NCBI RefSeq assembly: GCF_014841135.1
Contig: NZ_JACYTN010000002.1
Location: 1 to 64,000, forward strand
DNA from: Paenibacillus arenosi
GTDB lineage: Bacteria; Bacillota; Bacilli; Paenibacillales; Paenibacillaceae
DNA length: 64,000 nt
Reading direction: 5' to 3'
The notes beneath the pieces are model-generated. The model did not search any database, was not told the DNA's origin, and was given only the letters and a program-made list of their open reading frames with translations. Positions 35,254-43,977 of this stretch are shown here, in pieces (within the stretch, counting starts at the first letter, position 1; every line of letters begins with the position of its first letter). The position numbers and the translations under genes were made by a program.

Positions 35254-35634
35254 ATGATTAAAAAACAGATTGGTAAACCGTTGCTTCCACGCCCGAGAAA
35301 CAAAGCTCTTCCAGTTCCACTAAACAAAAAAGGTCCGAAAATCAACGTAATCTTTATGTCTCCTACTGTAAGAAGCTCATTTGATTTAGGAGGAGGATTT
35401 CGGCGTCATATCTTTAACGATGTTGAGATTCCAGCCAATGATTATGCAGAAATTAGATTGTTCATCCGTAATAGCAATAGAAATCCTGTAAGTGCTGGTT
35501 GGGCCATAGGTGAATTCCATCAAGCCTATGCCGTTGAGAGTTACCCGTTATCGAATACAGTATGGGTAATCACTGTTTATAACGCCACGAGTTTACCTAG
35601 ATCGGTAACCCCTTATTTAATTACGAAGTCGTAA
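35254..35634 (+). CDS. Uncharacterised 126-aa strand-rich protein
   Basis: ATG 35254 with GGAGG upstream. After a Pro/Lys-rich N-terminus (KPLLPRPRNKALPVPLNKK) the sequence alternates strands and turns (FRRHIFNDVEIPANDYAEIR, VWVITVYNATSLPRSV), suggesting a single beta-sandwich. No Cys, no signal peptide and no membrane segment. I do not recognise the family. It could be a spore-coat or sandwich-type accessory protein. It has its own strong terminator. Confidence 0.65.
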   Translation: MIKKQIGKPLLPRPRNKALPVPLNKKGPKINVIFMSPTVRSSFDLGGGFRRHIFNDVEIPANDYAEIRLFIRNSNRNPVSAGWAIGEFHQAYAVESYPLSNTVWVITVYNATSLPRSVTPYLITKS

Positions 35635-35675
35635 ATTTACTCTATCGTTTAAAATAAATAGTCGCTCTGTCCTGC

Positions 35676-35697
35676 CCGCGCTCTGCGCGGTTTTTTA
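35676..35697 (+). terminator. Rho-independent terminator
   Basis: CCGCGC-TCT-GCGCGG followed by TTTTTT, a textbook terminator 40 bases after the 126-aa gene. Confidence 0.92.
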
Positions 35698-35891
35698 TAT
35701 ATGTGGTTCTTTCTTCATTTAATTAATAATACATATGATAAAGTTTTTAATTATTTCACGGGTTTATATAAGAAAACATTATCAAAAGCTTATATGTTAT
35801 CTTGCAATGATACTCATGGAAAGGTTGATATTCACGTGAAGAAGAAAGTTGTGCTCGCATTGGTTACGAATGCGCTCGATTCTACCTTCCA

Positions 35892-36635
35892 TTAAGTCGT
35901 AATAGATGTGATCGTCCTTCCCGCTTCCACTTGCTCTTCAATGATTTGCATGATACGCATGACTACAGACTCAGTAGATTGTAACTGCCCATTCGTGTAG
36001 ACTTCCTGAAAAAGTCCTGCGCAAGAGAACTGAGCTTCATCTTGTTCTCTCGCCATCTTTTGCAGTGTCGTATCGACCATGCCTGGATCGACAGCAACGA
36101 TCTCCACAGGATACGCTCGATTCGCTTGTTCCGCCCCTACACATTGGGTAAACATATTTAATCCCGCTTTAGCCGTACAATATACGCTCATATCAGGAAC
36201 AGGATAAATGGCAGATCCAGAAGAGATATTGATAATTTTCTTTCTAGTGCGAAGCTTCTCGGTATGTTGTATAAAGCCAGATGTAAGAAGGATAGGCGCC
36301 ATCAAACTGATTTGTAGGTTGGATACAATTTCTTCAGGTGTGCACCGATCAATTGGCTTTAGTGGTTCTAGCATAGCGGCATTGTTAATCAGGCAAATCA
36401 TGTCTGTTTGTGCATCAACTTTAATTCGCTCAAAGATAGAAGTAAATAAGTCGTTAATTTTATCCACTTCTCTTAAGTTGAAATAAGTGTGCGTATAGTT
36501 ATCGTATGTAGATAGTAGCTGGGATTCTCCCCTTGATATTCCGTATACATAATGACCATCTTCTAGCAAAGAATTTGCTAATGTTTCTCCAATTCCTCTC
36601 GAGGTTCCTGTGATGATAAAATAACGAGTTGACAT
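35892..36635 (-). CDS. Short-chain dehydrogenase/reductase, YueD/benzil-reductase type
   Basis: A 247-residue NAD(P)-dependent oxidoreductase. The nucleotide motif is TGTSRGIG at residues 9-16, followed by NNAAM, catalytic Ser in INISSGSA, and YCTAK (YxxxK). The late part has VDPGMVDTTLQ. Length and motif spacing match the sepiapterin-reductase-like YueD group, which reduces benzil to benzoin. Alone in its unit. The physiological substrate is unknown. Confidence 0.88.
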   Translation of the reverse strand: MSTRYFIITGTSRGIGETLANSLLEDGHYVYGISRGESQLLSTYDNYTHTYFNLREVDKINDLFTSIFERIKVDAQTDMICLINNAAMLEPLKPIDRCTPEEIVSNLQISLMAPILLTSGFIQHTEKLRTRKKIINISSGSAIYPVPDMSVYCTAKAGLNMFTQCVGAEQANRAYPVEIVAVDPGMVDTTLQKMAREQDEAQFSCAGLFQEVYTNGQLQSTESVVMRIMQIIEEQVEAGRTITSITT

Positions 36636-36697
36636 AGCGTGCGTTCCTCCTTTTTGTCTAACCTCTAGATATCTACCATTTTACAAGGTTCATGACT

Positions 36698-37063
36698 CTA
36701 CAACGTTTGATTAAAATTACGTCCATACTCTCCACTAGGCTCGCTTTTTCCAGAACCTCCAATAGCATCTACAGCTATAAGGTAAAAGTGCTCCGCAAGA
36801 TATCGAGCATTGTATATCCACATCATCGATGAGTTATCTGCTGTGCCATGAAAAAGGACCAACGGAGGATTCGACACGTCACCTGCAGTGATAATATGCG
36901 TATGACCAAACGAAGTCTGAATGGTTCGCTCAACATAATCGACATTCCAAGCTAGTAACAACCTATCATACGACTCGTAAATAAGCTGCTTGCCAGTGGA
37001 TGATTTATATCTCTGCAAGGGCATATCCTCCTCATTCAATGGTTTCTTCATCTGTATTTCCAA
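36698..37063 (-). pseudogene. Alpha/beta hydrolase, truncated after the N-terminal third
   Basis: The 121 residues match the start of an alpha/beta hydrolase: PPLVLFHGTADNSSMMW (oxyanion loop with HG), AEHFYLIAVDAIGGSGKSEP. The frame ends at NFNQTL followed by TAG. The family normally continues with the GHSxGG nucleophile and another 150-200 residues, which are not found downstream on this strand. It is therefore a fragment. Confidence 0.75.
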
Positions 37064-37116
37064 CTAACATGAATTATTTCGATAAAATAGAAGTTAAAAT
37101 ATACTTCATTTCTTAA

Positions 37117-37617
37117 TTATGTTCTTATAAACAATTCCGAATCAGCTGCGCAAGCTTTAAAAGTGTGTATATGTTGTACATCGCTGTATATGGGAAGAGA
37201 CAAATCGAAATTACCAATGACGACCGTACGGCTGTCCTTCCAGAAAAAATTATAAAAACATTGTTCGCGGCCAATAGAAATGATGAACGGGTGAATCTCA
37301 TCAATAGTTGTTACTTTGCATAACTCACTATCATCCCTACTATCTCCATCCCCCAAAAGGGGACGTTTGTATACATAAACGGGTTCACTAATTGTTGTCA
37401 TACATAATTCAAAGAAACTAATATACTTATCTATATGTTTTGCGTTATAATCCTCGTTAATCAAATCCAGACTTTCTTTTTCAGTTAAACATCTCGGAAA
37501 TACATCTAAAGTTCCTACAAAGTTAAAGTAGTTTTGAGGTGTCTCTACATTCTCTATATCAATTCTCTTAAATAGACGTGTGATTTGGTTCAATTCTTCA
37601 ATCTTTGCTTTTTTCAT
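37117..37617 (-). CDS. Uncharacterised 166-aa protein
   Basis: A single ORF, soluble, no signal peptide. It has helical beginnings (AKIEELNQITRLFKRIDIE), several tyrosines and phenylalanines (YFNFVGTLDVFPR, CFYNFFWKDSRTVVIGNFDL) and ends with ADSELFIRT. No family recognised. The site upstream of ATG 37617 is modest (GAGGATTG). Confidence 0.55.
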   Translation of the reverse strand: MKKAKIEELNQITRLFKRIDIENVETPQNYFNFVGTLDVFPRCLTEKESLDLINEDYNAKHIDKYISFFELCMTTISEPVYVYKRPLLGDGDSRDDSELCKVTTIDEIHPFIISIGREQCFYNFFWKDSRTVVIGNFDLSLPIYSDVQHIHTFKACAADSELFIRT

Positions 37618-37657
37618 AACGATTCAATCCTCTAAAATTTCTCCACTTATACAGTAC

Positions 37658-37864
37658 TCAAGTATTCTTTTTTCTTCTCATCAGCAGGACTACGACATTT
37701 CCAACAAGAAAAAATCCAGATAGTAAAGCTGTAAATACGTAAAAGGTCAAATTCGCATGATGTCTATCATCTGATGCAAAATACCACGTAAGAACAGCAG
37801 TTGTTAAACAGATAATTCCCAGTGCAATTGTAAATAAAAGCCGATAACTGTTACGTTTACTCAT
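37658..37864 (-). CDS. Small membrane protein with two helices
   Basis: Sixty-eight residues from ATG 37864, chosen because GGAGG lies six bases before it; a longer frame from 37894 has none. Two hydrophobic segments (LLFTIALGIICLTTAVLTWY and FYVFTALLSGFFLVGNVVVL) and a basic tail (RRKKNT). Function unknown. Upstream of, and in line with, the 166-aa gene. Confidence 0.7.
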   Translation of the reverse strand: MSKRNSYRLLFTIALGIICLTTAVLTWYFASDDRHHANLTFYVFTALLSGFFLVGNVVVLLMRRKKNT

Positions 37865-38024
37865 CTGAACTCCTCCATTATTGCACTCCAACATAAAGAC
37901 TCTATAGTCGTATGATTATCTAGCACCTAGTATGTACTTAGTTATATTTTACCTATATATGCAACCATGTACAACAAGTCATATAGTAAATAGATCACTA
38001 CAGCTTAGTGTGCAATGCAAATAA

Positions 38025-38054
38025 GACCCAAACCATGTACAAGCGCTTGGGTTC
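38025..38054 (-). terminator. Probable terminator of the TetR gene
   Basis: GACCCAA (38025-38031) pairs with TTGGGTTC (38047-38054), and the minus strand then reads TTATTTG. It lies 45 bases after the TetR stop. Confidence 0.55.
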
Positions 38055-38097
38055 ATAAAAGATATTGATGTCCGCTTCCGTTCCAAGAACGTCAATA

Positions 38098-38709
38098 CTA
38101 CTCTTTCATAGGTTCACTTCTCCCCACTAAGCCGAAGAAAAATAGATTGATCAGTTGATCGATATTCTCTTCAATATGATCTTGAGTGGATGCTGCATTC
38201 ACATACCTTTCCAGTACGTTCTTGTACATGTTGAAATAAAACATACTTGTTTCTTCCGATATATCTTGTTTTATAAATCCCTCTTTCTTACCCAGCGCAA
38301 TAAATCTCATATAGAACGGAATTACTTTCTCCTCACTATACTGCTGCAATTGATTGCCCCATTCATCCATTTCAGCCCCTAAAGGCATCACTGCTGCATC
38401 ATTAAATAAAACGTTGACGCTTTTCGCTTCCAGCAGCATAATTCGCTTCGTTTTCTCCTGAAATGCTATCTCTGAAGCAAGGATCTGCTCACACAGCTCC
38501 AATCGTTTGTCCATCCAATCGATTAACATATCCGCATAGAGCTTTTCTTTCGTTCCAAAGTAATTGTAAATCGTAGCAGGACATACTTTAGCTTTTTTTG
38601 CAATTTCCTGTACACTCACTTTTTGAAAACCATGTTTTAAAAATAACGATAACGAAGCGGAATAAATCTGGTCCATTTTCTTCTGCTTACGACGTTCATA
38701 TCCGTTCAT
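38098..38709 (-). CDS. TetR/AcrR-family regulator
   Basis: About 203 residues from ATG 38709, which has GAGGTG at six bases; a GTG at 38718 is less well placed. The HTH is typical (IYSASLSLFLKHGFQKVSVQ, EIAKKAKVCPATIYNYFGTK, EKLYADML). The C-terminal domain is divergent. It faces a membrane protein-GNAT pair across a region with repeated TTTTAGAGTATA strings, and it likely represses that pair. Confidence 0.9.
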   Translation of the reverse strand: MNGYERRKQKKMDQIYSASLSLFLKHGFQKVSVQEIAKKAKVCPATIYNYFGTKEKLYADMLIDWMDKRLELCEQILASEIAFQEKTKRIMLLEAKSVNVLFNDAAVMPLGAEMDEWGNQLQQYSEEKVIPFYMRFIALGKKEGFIKQDISEETSMFYFNMYKNVLERYVNAASTQDHIEENIDQLINLFFFGLVGRSEPMKE

Positions 38710-38740
38710 CTGTACCACCTCACAAGAAGTGTAGCTTAAG

Positions 38741-38835
38741 TTTTAGAGTATATCAATGATATGAGTATAAAACCTATTGCATTTACACACGTTACAGTTA
38801 TAATCATTTTAGAGTATACATATATAATTACTCTA
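38741..38835. promoter_or_regulatory. Repeated operator-like strings in the TetR intergenic region
   Basis: TTTTAGAGTATA occurs at 38741-38752 and 38807-38818. The second copy forms an inverted repeat TAGAGT-N14-ACTCTA ending at 38835, and the first runs into the palindrome TATCAATGATA (38751-38761). Both sit between the divergent genes and are candidate TetR sites. Confidence 0.5.
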
Positions 38836-38861
38836 TAATTTGACGAAAAGGAGTGTAGTCA

Positions 38862-39434
38862 ATGAAGAAGCAGCTGCGTATTCCTTCGTTTTTGCATGAT
38901 GTATTTGGCGAGAAGCAGCATATAGGCTCACTGTTAGCGATACTGCTCTTTGGGGCACTGCTAACAGGGGCTTTATTGTGGAGATTTCCTGAGATGATAG
39001 ACTCGTTACCCCTGTGGCGCAGCATACTCGCTTGCCTCTTGATCTTCGATATTTTTGCTGGATGCATTGCTAACTTTACAGCCTCGACCAGTAATTTTTA
39101 TGCGACAAGAAGTAAAAACCGTATCGTATTCATAGGCATACACGTTCATATTGTGCTTGTTGCATTATTACTCGGTGTAAATGTTGAACAATCCATTGCT
39201 GTATGGGCATACACGATTATAGGTGCGTTTATCGTTAATTCATTCATCGGAAGACCCTCTCAATTATTTATTGCTGGTATCCTCTTGTCTATTGGGCTCG
39301 GTTTATTGCCATTGCTCCCTAACCTACAACCCTATATGTTAACGACTTGTATATTATTTATGATTAAAGTACTGTTCAGCTTCGCCGTCGATCATTATGG
39401 CAAACCATTTCACAAAGTTGGTGATAAAGTATGA
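38862..39434 (+). CDS. Integral membrane protein
   Basis: A 190-residue protein with about six hydrophobic segments (LLAILLFGALLTGALLW, SILACLLIFDIFAGCIA, VFIGIHVHIVLVALLLG, and others). A conserved-looking FTASTSNFYATRSKNR loop follows helix 2. Function unknown. ATG 38862 follows AAAAGGAG. It overlaps the GNAT gene by four bases and is divergent from a TetR regulator, so it is the probable regulated output. Confidence 0.75.
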   Translation: MKKQLRIPSFLHDVFGEKQHIGSLLAILLFGALLTGALLWRFPEMIDSLPLWRSILACLLIFDIFAGCIANFTASTSNFYATRSKNRIVFIGIHVHIVLVALLLGVNVEQSIAVWAYTIIGAFIVNSFIGRPSQLFIAGILLSIGLGLLPLLPNLQPYMLTTCILFMIKVLFSFAVDHYGKPFHKVGDKV

Positions 39435-40078
39435 GTTCTTCTAATCCTATATCCAAGCTGAACCCGTCAGATAAAGCTTCATTCATATCGCTTATGAGCA
39501 GCGCGTTTGCTCAAGATCCCATTTTTCTGCATATATTCGGCCATTCTGAGTTCAATGAGCAAGCTCGTCGCCATACCGCTCATTTCTTTTCATTTCTATT
39601 TGATAAAAGTGAATGGCTTCATGAAGAAATATGGGGCTATTATGAAAATGGAAAACTGCTTGGAGCCTATATCATTGAGAAGCCAAAGACAAATAAAATA
39701 CGGCCTATGAGCATTATACGATTGGTTGGAAGACTCATCTCTTTGGCTTACCGCTTACCAATCAGGAAGATTCGACAGCTCAATGATTATATGCGAATCA
39801 CCCGCTCCATGGCCCCTAGTACTGCTCATCACTATCTGATTATCATAGGAGTTGCTCCAGAGGCTCAGGGTAAAGGAATCGGCAAAGCACTGCTGCAGCA
39901 TCTATTGCATGATGTAGATTCATCCCCAATCTCGCATGGCGTCGCTCTAGATACAGAAAACATTCACAATATAGTTCTTTATGAAAAGTTCGGATTCATA
40001 CTCATGCATGAAGCACACCTCGATCATGTACCCATCTACGGTATGTTCCGTCCGAATCAGCAGAACCTAACCTTGTAG
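39431..40078 (+). CDS. GNAT-family N-acetyltransferase
   Basis: A 215-residue acetyltransferase. The acetyl-CoA loop is GVAPEAQGKGIGKALLQHLL (Q/RxxGxG/A), and the C-terminal strands are ALDTENIHNIVLYEKFGF. The N-terminal half (FISLMSSAFAQDPIFLHIFG) is typical of small-molecule GNATs. It is translationally coupled to the membrane protein gene. The substrate is unknown; TetR control suggests a drug or metabolite response. Its end overlaps the convergent DUF6508 gene by 12 bases. Confidence 0.88.
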   Translation: MSSSNPISKLNPSDKASFISLMSSAFAQDPIFLHIFGHSEFNEQARRHTAHFFSFLFDKSEWLHEEIWGYYENGKLLGAYIIEKPKTNKIRPMSIIRLVGRLISLAYRLPIRKIRQLNDYMRITRSMAPSTAHHYLIIIGVAPEAQGKGIGKALLQHLLHDVDSSPISHGVALDTENIHNIVLYEKFGFILMHEAHLDHVPIYGMFRPNQQNLTL

Positions 40079-40450
40079 TTCCTTTACTCTTTCTAAAATA
40101 GCTGCTACGACACCTTTCTTAATTACGTCGATAAATAGCCCTTCGTTAAACCGATCTCCTCTAATGTAGCTAGTCATAAGTTTGCGAAGGGTCTCCATAT
40201 CAGCGTTCCTAATAGGAATAACAACATCTCTGCTAGTATCCTTATATATCTCATGTTCATTAAGCCAATCGATCCAGTTAAAAACGATCAAGAACCTAGT
40301 TTCCGTAAGTGCTTTACGAAACTCCATTATGGTTTCATTCTCACATTCATAACCATTTTTTTGAACCGTGAACGTATTTTGATTTTGAAAATAATCAAGA
40401 TACATAAGTAATCTGTTAATCTCTGTTTGCGACAAATCGGCATCATGCAT
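40067..40450 (-). CDS. DUF6508-family protein
   Basis: A 127-residue protein that fits DUF6508: an acidic helical start (LMYLDYFQNQNTF), the FNWIDWLNEHEIY motif (F.W..W), then ADMETLRKLMTSYIRGDRFN and EGLFIDVIKKGVVAAILERV. This LRKLxTxxIRxDRFxEG block is the hallmark of the family. The function is not known. It stands alone between two GNAT genes. Confidence 0.8.
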   Translation of the reverse strand: MHDADLSQTEINRLLMYLDYFQNQNTFTVQKNGYECENETIMEFRKALTETRFLIVFNWIDWLNEHEIYKDTSRDVVIPIRNADMETLRKLMTSYIRGDRFNEGLFIDVIKKGVVAAILERVKELQG

Positions 40451-40565
40451 AAAGAATTCCCCCTTCTCAAAATAAAAGTCCGTGATTCGATAGAATATGT
40501 GTTTATTATAATGCTATCCCGATCTTAACGTGTTAAAATACAAAAAACATGAGGAGATGGATACG

Positions 40566-41108
40566 ATGTTTATACATAAAATTGATGAAGAGTTATCGCT
40601 AAAATTAATGGAGATAAAGGATGCAGCAACAATCTATGAACTTGCCGATCGTTCAAGAGATTATCTAAGAGAATGGCTTCCTTGGGTCGATGCAACAACA
40701 AGTGTTGAAGATACAAAAGCCTTTATTCAAATGTGTATTACAGGTTTCGCAGAAAATAAAAGCCTTACTACAGCTATTTTATATAAAGGCAAGATTGTTG
40801 GCGTTGCTGGATTCAATAGTATTACCGAATCCAACAAAATTGCAGATATCGGTTATTGGCTAGGTGCAGAGTATCAGGGAAATGGAATTATGACTCGTGT
40901 AGCTAAAGCATTGACCGATTATGCGTTTAACGAATTAAACCTGAACAAAGTTGAAATTAGAGCAGCCATAGGAAATAACAAAAGCAGAAGCATTCCGGAG
41001 CGATTAAACTTTGTACAAGAAGGCTGCATTCGACATGCGGAATGGTTGTATGACCATTATGTAGATCATGTTGTGTATGGCGTGCTTGCGGATGAATGGA
41101 ATAACTGA
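40566..41108 (+). CDS. GNAT-family N-acetyltransferase, RimJ/RimL-like (YdaF type)
   Basis: About 180 residues from ATG 40566, set by GAGGAGA upstream. RimL-type motifs: REWLPWVD in the N-terminal third, IGYWLGAEYQGNGIMTRVAK (acetyl-CoA loop), LNLNKVEIRAAIGNNKSRSI, LNFVQEGCIRHAEW. It is closest in layout to the B. subtilis YdaF group. Such enzymes acetylate the N-terminus of ribosomal proteins or small molecules. Confidence 0.9.
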   Translation: MFIHKIDEELSLKLMEIKDAATIYELADRSRDYLREWLPWVDATTSVEDTKAFIQMCITGFAENKSLTTAILYKGKIVGVAGFNSITESNKIADIGYWLGAEYQGNGIMTRVAKALTDYAFNELNLNKVEIRAAIGNNKSRSIPERLNFVQEGCIRHAEWLYDHYVDHVVYGVLADEWNN

Positions 41109-41458
41109 GAAGAATAGCATACGTAGATAACACGCCGACGCTCACTACTTATGTTGTTCATCTCTCTGTTATGGAGTAGGATTATTTTCGAATATAATCT
41201 CCGAGTGAGACGGCATACTCTAACGAACGCCATTGACGCTATTTTACTGAAATTGTCCAATGTAGAAATGGAACGGTTGTAGGCGAGCTTATTTTATCAA
41301 ATATGGTGAATGATGTTGCTCACTCTAAGAAATAGGCTCTGTAACAACCGTTACAGTTGAGAATCTACCCAATATACAGAGAATAACCTCTGTGGCGCTC
41401 GTTAGTGTAATTGCCACATATACTACGACAGTTACAGTGTGTTACTCAAACTTATTTA
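41109..41458. other. Gap without a supported gene
   Basis: About 350 bases between convergent genes. Short open stretches exist (for example CRNGTVVGELILSNMVNDVA near 41262-41333) but have no start or site. Nothing else was seen except CTGTAAC-type repeats near 41340-41440. Confidence 0.5.
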
Positions 41459-42745
41459 TTATTTTTCTACAGGAAGAGATATTCTCTTATTGTAGGTTTT
41501 AATATAAGTGAAACCCTCCAGCAGCAAGGATTCAGGTTTATCCATTGTGTTAAAGGAAAACGTGTTTTCCCTCATAATATTATTATTCCCCAAATCCCAG
41601 GGGCGACTTTCGGAAATCGATGATACTGGAATCACTTTACCACCAGCTGTTACGGTTATAGTATCCCATTTCAGTTTTGTAAATTCTCTTCTAGCTATAA
41701 CTACATCATAGCCTGTACGGGTCTTGGTTACACTGCGAATCCATAACTTCTCATCGCCTATTTTAATGGACCGATCTGATGGTGAAGCGAGAGAAATGGG
41801 CTCTTCTATTTTTTGATAGCCTAAGAAATTTTCAAGCACAAGCTCAATGGAATTTATTCTGTCTGTCGGTAGCATATCAAATTCAAGCTCAAATTCAGGC
41901 ATTCTACCAGACTTTCCCTTATATTGAACTTCTATTCCATTCACGTAAAGTTTGTATTGGCCATAAGTTCTCGGGTAATCTTCAAATTCATAACGCCCTT
42001 TAATAAGGGTTGATGTAGGTGAGGCAGAAATAGAATCATAGTGAATCGTTCCATAATCGACTTCGATGGATTGATCAAGCTCCTGTTTGATAATACTCTT
42101 CATCGCTTTATTGGCTTCAAACTTGAAAGAAATCGGATAAAACACTCGCTCGTCATTAATCCATTCATAGAAGGTAACCGTTAATGTTCTAGAAAATGGG
42201 CTAACAGGTTCAAATCTAGCCTGTCCCACGAACTGAGACTTGTTCTTACCATCACCGCCACCGTTCCCTTGCGATTTTGAATCTGTCAGGAATCCTTTTA
42301 ATTTATCGAAGCCATATCGACGAAAATCCTCATCCGTGAACTCAATGCCCACTGGTCGATCCATCGTGTAGTACATGAGAAACACATTATCGTCCGCCAT
42401 CACACCATTGATAGTAACTACAGTGCCGTCCCTAAGCGTTATACTTTCATCTACCTTTTGACCATATCCTTGTTCTGTTACTTCAGAGAAGCTGAGCGAG
42501 CTCCAGTTTGTTTTGAAAAACTTTTCACCATAATAAGCTAATGCAGGGTACTGATAAACTCCAATCACTAATATCAGTACTGCAGCCGCTGATGCGATCC
42601 ATGACGTGGCTTTCTTTTTGTTTTTCTTTTTATCGGGAACGTTATGAAGTGCATCTCGAAGTCTATTCTCTAGCGCAGTGGGAGCTTGCAACATTTCCAA
42701 AGTCTGTTTATGCTCCTTTAACTTCTCCTCGATTGTCTTCATCAT
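41459..42745 (-). CDS. Anti-sigma factor with DUF4179 and DUF5643 domains
   Basis: About 428 residues. A short cytoplasmic N-terminus (EEKLKEHKQTLEMLQAP) binds the sigma factor; a single membrane helix (WIASAAAVLILVIGVYQ) lies near residue 52. Outside are a DUF4179 domain (AYYGEKFFKTNWSSLSFSEV, then VTINGVMADDNVFLMYYT) and a DUF5643-like strand domain toward the C-terminus. It overlaps the sigma gene by 38 bases, so their synthesis is coupled. It should hold the ECF sigma factor inactive until an envelope signal arrives. Confidence 0.9.
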   Translation of the reverse strand: MMKTIEEKLKEHKQTLEMLQAPTALENRLRDALHNVPDKKKNKKKATSWIASAAAVLILVIGVYQYPALAYYGEKFFKTNWSSLSFSEVTEQGYGQKVDESITLRDGTVVTINGVMADDNVFLMYYTMDRPVGIEFTDEDFRRYGFDKLKGFLTDSKSQGNGGGDGKNKSQFVGQARFEPVSPFSRTLTVTFYEWINDERVFYPISFKFEANKAMKSIIKQELDQSIEVDYGTIHYDSISASPTSTLIKGRYEFEDYPRTYGQYKLYVNGIEVQYKGKSGRMPEFELEFDMLPTDRINSIELVLENFLGYQKIEEPISLASPSDRSIKIGDEKLWIRSVTKTRTGYDVVIARREFTKLKWDTITVTAGGKVIPVSSISESRPWDLGNNNIMRENTFSFNTMDKPESLLLEGFTYIKTYNKRISLPVEK

Positions 42746-43271
42746 GCTCACCTCCGATCATGACTTTCAGCTTTTGTATGCCTTGCGAAATTCTTGATTT
42801 GATCGTTCCAAGCGGTGCACCCGTCATATCCGCAATCGTTTGATATGGAAGATCATGAACGTAACGCAGCTCAATTGCTTCCCGCTGCCGTGCATTCAAT
42901 TGCGATAGCAGTACCTCCATATTCATCTCTGAATCTGTATCACGATAAGGATTATCATCCGTTAACGACGAAAATGAAGAATCGCCTTCATCTCCCACCG
43001 GAATCATCCGCTCCTTCTTACGGAGCAAGGTTTTGCATCGATTAACCAAAATCGTTTTGCTCCAGCTGGAAAAGGCTTCTGACTTTTGCAATTGATCAAT
43101 CTTTTCATATAGTGTAACGATCATGTCCTCCATCGCATCCAACGCATCATGCTCATTTCCCATGTACGAATAGGCAAGACGATAATAAACGTCCTTATCG
43201 GCCATGATGAGCTGCAGTAAAGCTTCCTTGTTGCCTTTTTGGGCTTGTCTGACAAGATGGCTTACTCTCAT
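42708..43271 (-). CDS. ECF RNA polymerase sigma factor
   Basis: About 187 residues from ATG 43271 (AGGGGAG ahead; the longer frame from 43322 has no site). Region 2 includes YYRLAYSYMGNEHDALDAME and FSSWSKTILVNRCKTLLRK; region 4 includes LNARQREAIELRYVHDLPYQ, TIADMTGAPLGTIKSRISQG. The linker is longer than usual. The gene forms a unit with its DUF4179 anti-sigma. Target promoters cannot be recognised here. Confidence 0.93.
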   Translation of the reverse strand: MRVSHLVRQAQKGNKEALLQLIMADKDVYYRLAYSYMGNEHDALDAMEDMIVTLYEKIDQLQKSEAFSSWSKTILVNRCKTLLRKKERMIPVGDEGDSSFSSLTDDNPYRDTDSEMNMEVLLSQLNARQREAIELRYVHDLPYQTIADMTGAPLGTIKSRISQGIQKLKVMIGGEHDEDNRGEVKGA

Positions 43272-43351
43272 GTTCACTCCCCTTTTCATAGATAAGAGAC
43301 CGTAGAGGTGACAAAGGTTCATTTTGTATAAAAAATATTCGCATATAAATT

Positions 43352-43378
43352 AATAAAGCGGCCCCTAAGAGCCGCCTT
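43352..43378 (-). terminator. Terminator of the GNAT gene
   Basis: GCGGCCCC and the paired GGGCCGC-type stem (AAAGCGGC ... GCCGCCTTT) lie 25 bases past the stop, with ATTAA on the minus-strand exit. Confidence 0.6.
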
Positions 43379-43402
43379 TATAACTATATAGTAGGACCCG
43401 TA

Positions 43403-43912
43403 TTACTTTAAAGTCACTGCGTAAACAAAGAGCTCTTTCTCCCATTTATGAATCGTTTTTTCTACGGTCATGCCGATTCGTTCAGCTACCTTGGCAGATG
43501 GGGTGTTATTGATATCAACGAAAGAGATTAGTTTGCTTAATCCAAGCTGCTCAAATCCATATTTCTTGCAAGCCAATGCTGCTTCTGTTGCATATCCATT
43601 GCCCCATACACGCCTAGCAAATAAGTAGCCTATCTCCATTTCGACTACACCGTCTAGTTCTTGAGGAACAATGCCGCATTGTCCGAGAAAACCACCCGTT
43701 GCTCGATCTTCGACGATCCACATCCCAGTGCCGGATGTATCATAATTGCGCAGCGTCCAATCTACCCATTCGCTCGCCTGCTGCTCATTTTTAGTTGAAG
43801 GATAGTATTTCATAGCCTCTGGATCTGAGAAAATTTCCATTAATGCCACAACATCGTCTTTGGTCATCTTTCTTAAGATTAGTCTTTCTGTACTAAGAAC
43901 GGGATTATTCAT
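43403..43912 (-). CDS. GNAT-family N-acetyltransferase, RimJ/RimL-like
   Basis: A 169-residue enzyme from ATG 43912, which follows AGGAGGG. Motifs: TERLILRKMTKDDVVALMEI at the start, IGYLFARRVWGNGYATEA as the acetyl-CoA loop, and LGLSKLISFVDINNTPSAKV, AERIGMTVEKT. It is a single-gene unit with its own terminator. The substrate is unknown. Confidence 0.9.
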   Translation of the reverse strand: MNNPVLSTERLILRKMTKDDVVALMEIFSDPEAMKYYPSTKNEQQASEWVDWTLRNYDTSGTGMWIVEDRATGGFLGQCGIVPQELDGVVEMEIGYLFARRVWGNGYATEAALACKKYGFEQLGLSKLISFVDINNTPSAKVAERIGMTVEKTIHKWEKELFVYAVTLK

Positions 43913-43977
43913 GTTTATCCCTCCTATGTATAGCATAGATTCCTATTTTACGTCCCTATTTAGGGCTAGCAATCTGC

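Noticed and set aside
35701-35895. Plus-strand ORF of 64 codons
   Set aside because: Its start lies directly behind the T-run of a strong terminator with no binding site, and it ends inside the SDR gene region.
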